Assembly: GCA_037179515.1 (NCBI GenBank)
Contig: JAXCGZ010011572.1
Location: 27,501-91,500 of the forward strand
Origin: Halocaridina rubra
Lineage: Eukaryota; Arthropoda; Malacostraca; Decapoda; Atyidae
DNA length: 64,000 bases
Direction of reading: 5' to 3'
The notes under the pieces were generated by a model, which was given only the letters and a program-made list of their open reading frames with translations, made no database searches and was not told where the DNA came from. Positions 56,530-64,000 of the stretch are shown here, one piece after another. Both the position numbers and the translations under genes were made by a program. Each line of letters begins with the position of its first letter. The first letter of the stretch is position 1.

Positions 56530-59500
56530 GCGCCGACCGGGACTCGAACCTATGACTTATGATTATTAAGTCAAGGCGCTACCACTACACCACAGAAGGT
56601 TAAAAGGAATCCAACCTTATAGCTTATATCTGCTATACTTAGGAATGAACGCATTCTAACTGAATGCCACTATGCTCATATTACAGATTCCCCAACCTCA
56701 CTCGTGGCTTCATTTTAGCATTTAATTCAATTCCCAATATCATTCGGGCCATGAAATGACCAAATAAGCACATTACATATGTGAAAACATGAATCATTCC
56801 TTACCCCGACTGGGACTCGAACCTAGGACTTATGATTACTAAGTCAAGGCGCTACCACTACACCACAGAAGGTTAAAAGGAATCCAACCTTATAGCTTAT
56901 ATCTGCTATACTTAGGAATGAACGCATTCTAACTGAATGCCACTATGTTCATATTACAGATTCCCCAACCTCACTCGTGGCTTCATTTTAGCATTTAATT
57001 CAATTCCCAATCTCATTCGGGCCATGAAATACAAATAAGCACATTACATATGTGAAAACATGAATCATTTTTTACCCCGAGCGGGACTCGAACCTAGGAA
57101 TTATGATTACTAAGTCAACGCGCTACCACTACACCACAGAAGGTTAAATGGAATCCAACCTTATAGCTTATATCTGCTATACTTAGGAATGAATGCATTC
57201 TAACTGAATGCCACTATGTTCATATTACAGATTCCCCAACCTCACTCGTGGCTTCATTTTAGCATTTAATTCAAGTCCCAATCTCATTCGGGCCATGAAA
57301 TACAAATAATCACATTACATATGTGAAAACATGAATCATTTTTTACCCCAACCGGGACTCGAACCTAGGGCTTATCATTACTAAGTCAAGGCGCTACCAC
57401 TACACCTCAGAAGGTTAAAAGGAATCCAACCTTATAGCTTATATCATCTATACTTAGGAATGAACGCATTCTAATTGAATGCCACTATGTTCATAATACA
57501 GATTCCCCAACCTCACTCGTGGCTTCATTTTAGCATTTAATTCAATTCCCAATCTCATTCGGGCCATGAAATACAAATAAGAACATTACATATGTGAAAA
57601 CATGAATCATTTTTTACCCCGACCGGCACTCAAACCTAGGACTTATGATTACTAAGTCAAGCCGCTACCACTACACCACAGAAGGTTAAAAGGAATCCAA
57701 CCTTATAGCTTATATCTGCTATACTTAGGAATGAACGCATTCTAACTGAATGCCACTATGTTCATATTACAGATTCCCCAACCTCACTCGTGGCTTCATT
57801 TTAGCATTTAATTCAATTCCCAATCTCATTCGGGCCATGAAATACAAATAAGCACATTACATATGTGAAAACATGAATCATTTTTTACCCCGACCGCCAC
57901 TTGAACCTAGGACTTATGATTACTAAGTCAAGGCGCTACCATTACAACACAGAAGGTTAAAAGGAATCCAACCTTATAGCTTATATCTGGTATACTTAGG
58001 AATGAACACATTCTAACTGAATGTCACTATGTTCATATTACAGATTCCCCAACCTCACTCGTGGCTTCAATTTAGTATTTAATGCAAGTCCCAATCTCAT
58101 TCGGGCCATGAAATACAAATAAGCACATTACATATGTGAAATCATGAATCATTTTTTACCCCAACCGGGAGTCGAACCTAGGACTTATGATTACTAAGTC
58201 AAGGCGCTACCACTACACCTCAGAAGGTTAAAAGGAATCCAACCTTATAGCTTATATTTGCTATACTTAGGAATGAACGCATTCTAACTGAATGCCACTC
58301 TGTTCATATTACAGATTCCCAACGTCACTCGTGGCTTCATTTTAGCATTTAATTCAATTCCCAATCTCATTCGGGCCATGAAATACAAATAAGCACATTA
58401 CATATGTGAAAACATGAATCATTTTTTACCCCGACCGGCACTCGAACCTAGGACTTATGATTACTAAGTCAAGGCGCTACCACTACACCACAGAAGGTTA
58501 AAAGGAATCCAACCTTATAGCTTATATCTGCTATACTTAGGAATAAACGCATTCTAACTGAATGCCACTATGTTCATATTACAGATTCCCCAACCTCACT
58601 CGTGGCTTCATTTTAGCATTTAATTCAATTCCCAATCTCATTCATGCCATGAAATACAAATAAGCACATTACATATGTGAAAACATGAATAATTTTTTAC
58701 CCCAACCGGGACTCGAACCTAGGACTTATGATTACTAAGTCAAGGCGCTACCATTACACCACAGAAGGTTAAAAGGAATCCAACCTTATAACTTATATCT
58801 GCTATACTTATAAATGAATGCATTCTAACTGAATGCCACTATGTTTTTATTACAGATTCCCCAACCTCACTCATGGCTTCATTTTAGCATTTAATTCAAT
58901 TCCCAATCTCATTCGGGCCATTAAATACAAATAAGCACATTACATATGTGAAAACATGAATAATTTTTCACCCCGACAAGCACTCGAACCTAGGACTTAT
59001 GATTACTAAGTCAAGGCGCTATCACTACACCACAGAAGGTTAAAAGGAATCCAACCTTATAGCTTATATCTGCTATACTTAGGAATGAATGCATTCTAAC
59101 TGAATGCCACTATGTTCATATTACAGATTCCCCAACCTCACTCGTGGCTTCATTTTAGCATTTAATTCAAGTCCCAATCTCATTCGGGCCATGAAATACA
59201 AATAAGCACATTACATATGTGAAAACATGAATAATTTTTTACCCCGACCGGCACTCGAACCTAGGACTTATCATTACTAAGTCAAGGCGCTACCACTACA
59301 CCACAGAAGGTTAAAAGGAATCCAACCTTATAGCTTATATCTGCTATACTTAGGAATGAATGCATTCTAACTGAATGCCACTATGTTCATATTACAGATT
59401 CCCCAACCTCACTCATGGCTTCATTTTAGCATTTAATTCAATTCCCAATCTTATTCGGGCTATGAAATACAAATAAGCACATTACATATGTGAAAACATG

Positions 59501-59784
59501 AATCATTTTTTACCCCGACCGGGACTCGAACCTAGGACTTATGATTACTAAGTCAAGGCGCTACCACTACACCACATAAGGTTAAAAGGAACCCAACCTT
59601 ATAGCTTATATCTGCTATACTTAGGAATGATCGCATTCTAACTGAATGCCACTATGTTCATATTACAGATTCCCCAACCTCACTCGTGGCTTCATTTTAG
59701 CATTTAATACAATTCCCAATATCATTCGGGCCATGAAATTACCAAATAAGCATATTACATATGTGAAAACATGAATCATTCTTT
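56530..59784. repeat. Higher-order repeat H3 (12 monomers, 3,255 bp)
   Basis: A full 12-monomer unit, with markers in fixed order: gccgaccggg, tatgctcatatt, cgagcgggactc, gggcttatcatt, atatcatctatac, ccgccacttgaac, gtatttaatgc, ttcccaacgtcac and gacaagcactcg. Confidence 0.88.
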
Positions 59785-62700
59785 ACGCCGACCGGGACTC
59801 GAACCTATGACTTATGATTATTAAGTCAAGGCGCTACCACTACACCACAGAAGGTTAAAAGGAATCCAACCTTATAGCTTATATCTGCTATACTTAGGAA
59901 TGAACGCATTCTAACTGAATGCCACTATGCTCATATTACAGATTCCCCAACCTCACTCGTGGCTTCATTTTAGCATTTAATTCAATTCCCAATATCATTC
60001 GGGCCATGAAATGACCAAATAAGCACATTACATATGTGAAAACATGAATCATTCCTTACCCCGACTGGGACTCGAACCTAGGACTTATGATTACTAAGTC
60101 AAGGCGCTACCACTACACCACAGAAGGTTAAAAGGAATCCAACCTTATAGCTTATATCTGCTATACTTAGGAATGAACGCATTCTAACTGAATGCCACTA
60201 TGTTCATATTACAGATTCCTCAACCTCACTCGTGGCTTCATTTTAGCATTTAATTCAATTCCCAATCTCATTCGGGCCATGAAATACAAATAAGCACATT
60301 ACATATGTGAAAACATGAATCATTTTTTACCCCGAGCGGGACTCGAACCTAGGAATTATGATTACTAAGTCAACGCGCTACCACTACACCACAGAAGGTT
60401 AAATGGAATCCAACCTTATAGCTTATATCTGCTATACTTAGGAATGAATGCATTCTAACTGAATGCCACTATGTTCATATTACAGATTCCCCAACCTCAC
60501 TCGTGGCTTCATTTTAGCATTTAATTCAAGTCCCAATCTCATTCGGGCCATGAAATACAAATAATCACATTACATATGTGAAAACATGAATCATTTTTTA
60601 CCCCAACCGGGACTCGAACCTAGGGCTTATCATTACTAAGTCAAGGCGCTACCACTACACCTCAGAAGGTTAAAAGGAATCCAACCTTATAGCTTATATC
60701 ATCTATACTTAGGAATGAACGCATTCTAATTGAATGCCACTATGTTCATAATACAGATTCCCCAACCTCACTCGTGGCTTCATTTTAGCATTTAATTCAA
60801 TTCCCAATCTCATTCGGGCCATGAAATACAAATAAGAACATTACATATGTGAAAACATGAATCATTTTTTACCCCGACCGGCACTCAAACCTAGGACTTA
60901 TGATTACTAAGTCAAGCCGCTACCACTACACCACAGAAGGTTAAAAGGAATCCAACCTTATAGCTTATATCTGCTATACTTAGGAATGAACGCATTCTAA
61001 CTGAATGCCACTATGTTCATATTACAGATTCCCCAACCTCACTCGTGGCTTCATTTTAGCATTTAATTCAATTCCCAATCTCATTCGGGCCATGAAATAC
61101 AAATAAGCACATTACATATGTGAAAACATGAATCATTTTTTACCCCGACCGCCACTTGAACCTAGGACTTATGATTACTAAGTCAAGGCGCTACCATTAC
61201 AACACAGAAGGTTAAAAGGAATCCAACCTTATAGCTTATATCTGGTATACTTAGGAATGAACACATTCTAACTGAATGTCACTATGTTCATATTACAGAT
61301 TCCCCAACCTCACTCGTGGCTTCAATTTAGTATTTAATGCAAGTCCCAATCTCATTCGGGCCATGAAATACAAATAAGCACATTACATATGTGAAATCAT
61401 GAATCATTTTTTACCCCAACCGGGAGTCGAACCTAGGACTTATGATTACTAAGTCAAGGCGCTACCACTACACCTCAGAAGGTTAAAAGGAATCCAACCT
61501 TATAGCTTATATTTGCTATACTTAGGAATGAACGCATTCTAACTGAATGCCACTCTGTTCATATTACAGATTCCCAACGTCACTCGTGGCTTCATTTTAG
61601 CATTTAATTCAATTCCCAATCTCATTCGGGCCATGAAATACAAATAAGCACATTACATATGTGAAAACATGAATCATTTTTTACCCCGACCGGCACTCGA
61701 ACCTAGGACTTATGATTACTAAGTCAAGGCGCTACCACTACACCACAGAAGGTTAAAAGGAATCCAACCTTATAGCTTATATCTGCTATACTTAGGAATA
61801 AACGCATTCTAACTGAATGCCACTATGTTCATATTACAGATTCCCCAACCTCACTCGTGGCTTCATTTTAGCATTTAATTCAATTCCCAATCTCATTCAT
61901 GCCATGAAATACAAATAAGCACATTACATATGTGAAAACATGAATAATTTTTTACCCCAACCGGGACTCGAACCTAGGACTTATGATTACTAAGTCAAGG
62001 CGCTACCATTACACCACAGAAGGTTAAAAGGAATCCAACCTTATAACTTATATCTGCTATACTTATAAATGAATGCATTCTAACTGAATGCCACTATGTT
62101 TTTATTACAGATTCCCCAACCTCACTCATGGCTTCATTTTAGCATTTAATTCAATTCCCAATCTCATTCGGGCCATTAAATACAAATAAGCACATTACAT
62201 ATGTGAAAACATGAATAATTTTTCACCCCGACAAGCACTCGAACCTAGGACTTATGATTACTAAGTCAAGGCGCTATCACTACACCACAGAAGGTTAAAA
62301 GGAATCCAACCTTATAGCTTATATCTGCTATACTTAGGAATGAATGCATTCTAACTGAATGCCACTATGTTCATATTACAGATTCCCCAACCTCACTCGT
62401 GGCTTCATTTTAGCATTTAATTCAAGTCCCAATCTCATTCGGGCCATGAAATACAAATAAGCACATTACATATGTGAAAACATGAATAATTTTTTACCCC
62501 GACCGGCACTCGAACCTAGGACTTATGATTACTAAGTCAAGGCGCTACCACTACACCACAGAAGGTTAAAAGGAATCCAACCTTATAGCTTATATCTGCT
62601 ATACTTAGGAATGAATGCATTCTAACTGAATGCCACTATGTTCATATTACAGATTCCCCAACCTCACTCATGGCTTCATTTTAGCATTTAATTCAATTCC

Positions 62701-63039
62701 CAATCTTATTCGGGCTATGAAATACAAATAAGCACATTACATATGTGAAAACATGAATCATTTTTTACCCCGACCGGGACTCGAACCTAGGACTTATGAT
62801 TACTAAGTCAAGGCGCTACCACTACACCACATAAGGTTAAAAGGAACCCAACCTTATAGCTTATATCTGCTATACTTAGGAATGATCGCATTCTAACTGA
62901 ATGCCACTATGTTCATATTACAGATTCCCCAACCTCACTCGTGGCTTCATTTTAGCATTTAATACAATTCCCAATATCATTCGGGCCATGAAATTACCAA
63001 ATAAGCATATTACATATGTGAAAACATGAATCATTCTTT
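59785..63039. repeat. Higher-order repeat H4 (12 monomers, 3,255 bp)
   Basis: This is exactly the same length and marker order as H3. Comparing by eye at a 3,255-bp offset I see only about three substitutions, for example ttcctcaacc near 60,216 and gattactaag near 62,527. Confidence 0.88.
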
Positions 63040-64000
63040 ACGCCGACCGGGACTCGAACCTATGACTTATGATTATTAAGTCAAGGCGCTACCACTACAC
63101 CACAGAAGGTTAAAAGGAATCCAACCTTATAGCTTATATCTGCTATACTTAGGAATGAACGCATTCTAACTGAATGCCACTATGCTCATATTACAGATTC
63201 CCCAACCTCACTCGTGGCTTCATTTTAGCATTTAATTCAATTCCCAATATCATTCGGGCCATGAAATGACCAAATAAGCACATTACATATGTGAAAACAT
63301 GAATCATTCCTTACCCCGACTGGGACTCGAACCTAGGACTTATGATTACTAAGTCAAGGCGCTACCACTACACCACAGAAGGTTAAAAGGAATCCAACCT
63401 TATAGCTTATATCTGCTATACTTAGGAATGAACGCATTCTAACTGAATGCCACTATGTTCATATTACAGATTCCTCAACCTCACTCGTGGCTTCATTTTA
63501 GCATTTAATTCAATTCCCAATCTCATTCGGGCCATGAAATACAAATAAGCACATTACATATGTGAAAACATGAATCATTTTTTACCCCGAGCGGGACTCG
63601 AACCTAGGAATTATGATTACTAAGTCAACGCGCTACCACTACACCACAGAAGGTTAAATGGAATCCAACCTTATAGCTTATATCTGCTATACTTAGGAAT
63701 GAATGCATTCTAACTGAATGCCACTATGTTCATATTACAAATTCCCCAACCTCACTCGTGGCTTCATTTTAGCATTTAATTCAAGTCCCAATCTCATTCG
63801 GGCCATGAAATACAAATAATCACATTACATATGTGAAAACATGAATCATTTTTTACCCCAACCGGGACTCGAACCTAGGGCTTATCATTACTAAGTCAAG
63901 GCGCTACCACTACACCTCAGAAGGTTAAAAGGAATCCAACCTTATAGCTTATATCATCTATACTTAGGAATGAACGCATTCTAATTGAATGCCACTATGT
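63040..64000. repeat. Higher-order repeat H5, partial at window end
   Basis: The first 961 bp of the next unit follow H4 closely (one difference seen, acaaattcc near 63,738). The atatcatctatac marker at 63,952 is again 3,255 bp after its previous copy. Confidence 0.85.

Larger units (their letters stand above)
7407..64000 (-). repeat. Tandem satellite of about 272-bp monomers with tRNA-like segment (about 205-210 copies)
   Basis: The same unit repeats head to tail without spacers to the end of the window. Unit starts at accccg fall at 7407, 7682, 7927, 8200, 8474, 8748, 9022 and so on; full units are 270-274 bp. Each unit has a 72-bp tRNA-like part (minus-strand sense) and about 200 bp of other sequence with conserved words such as gcattctaactgaatgc, cctcactcgtggcttc and acatatgtgaaaac. 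Orientation never changes inside the array. No useful open reading frame exists. No inserted transposon or microsatellite is visible within 56.6 kb. The strand is given for the sense of the tRNA-like part. I do not recognise this satellite by name. Confidence 0.97.
37501..64000 (-). repeat. Satellite block B2 (type B monomers), open at window end
   Basis: Type B units run for 26.5 kb to the window edge. The left part copies block B1. From about 51.1 kb the block settles into a higher-order repeat with 12-monomer (3,255-bp) periods. Many units here have a weakened B box (ccggcactcgaac or ccgccacttgaac on the plus strand). Confidence 0.9.

Noticed and set aside
7407..64000. More than 200 tRNA genes in tandem
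   Set aside because: The cloverleaf is imperfect: two acceptor mismatches, two extra bases before the anticodon stem, almost no variable loop, and frequent T-stem damage. tRNA-like satellite fits better than a tRNA gene cluster.
7407..64000. CRISPR array or other repeat-spacer system
   Set aside because: The unit is about 272 bp and repeats without unique spacers; the context is an animal genome with LINEs and SINEs.
7407..64000. 5S rRNA or snRNA gene cluster
   Set aside because: I see no 5S or snRNA core sequence in the monomer; the only recognisable RNA-like part is tRNA-derived.
7407..64000. Assignment as the centromere
   Set aside because: Higher-order structure is suggestive, but nothing in the sequence proves centromere function, and no centromere-protein box was recognised.

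Overview
The window is non-coding, repeat-dominated DNA from an animal nuclear genome. Very long dinucleotide tracts, broken non-LTR retrotransposons of a type I recognise from decapod crustaceans (shrimp, crab, crayfish), and tRNA-derived repeats make a decapod the best guess. The species cannot be fixed from this sequence. I find no intact protein-coding gene.

Left flank (1 to about 7,406). At 1-438 lies a 5'-truncated reverse-transcriptase fragment on the minus strand, joined directly to an old satellite monomer. Three diverged relatives of the satellite follow (440-615 forward, 622-892 and 893-1077 inverted), then a 476-bp TA tract. Next come a CT/TA compound microsatellite (2275-2570) and a decayed, nearly full-length minus-strand LINE (about 2823-6195) with endonuclease and reverse-transcriptase domains and at least eight disabling lesions. 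A 200-bp tRNA-derived SINE sits at 6593-6792 with an 18-bp target-site duplication. A CA/TA microsatellite (7110-7390) directly abuts the main array.

Main array (7,407-64,000, open at the window edge). About 56.6 kb is one continuous head-to-tail satellite of roughly 205-210 monomers, each about 271-274 bp. Every full monomer carries a 72-bp tRNA-like segment on the minus strand. The usual form has a perfect B box (GGTTCGAGTCC), an A-box match (TGGTGTAGTGG), D-arm, anticodon-arm and T-arm pairings, and a short downstream T-run that could end a Pol III transcript. The remaining roughly 200 bp is unrelated sequence with a conserved small hairpin and an 8-bp palindrome.

Two monomer families alternate in blocks: type A (about 273-274 bp; 7,407-24,894 and about 29,101-37,500) and type B (about 271 bp; 24,895-29,100 and 37,501-64,000). 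Higher-order structure is strong. There is a 12-monomer unit of 3,255 bp near the right end, a 3,240-bp spacing in the left A block, a 5.7-kb near-identical tandem duplication (10.5-21.8 kb), and a roughly 12.6-kb displaced duplication that carries the A-to-B junction twice. Ten shortened monomers of 229-230 bp mark the A blocks.

The most interesting signal is this tRNA-like tandem satellite. Its anticodon-stem pairing is kept, with apparent compensatory changes, between the old inverted monomers and the main array.
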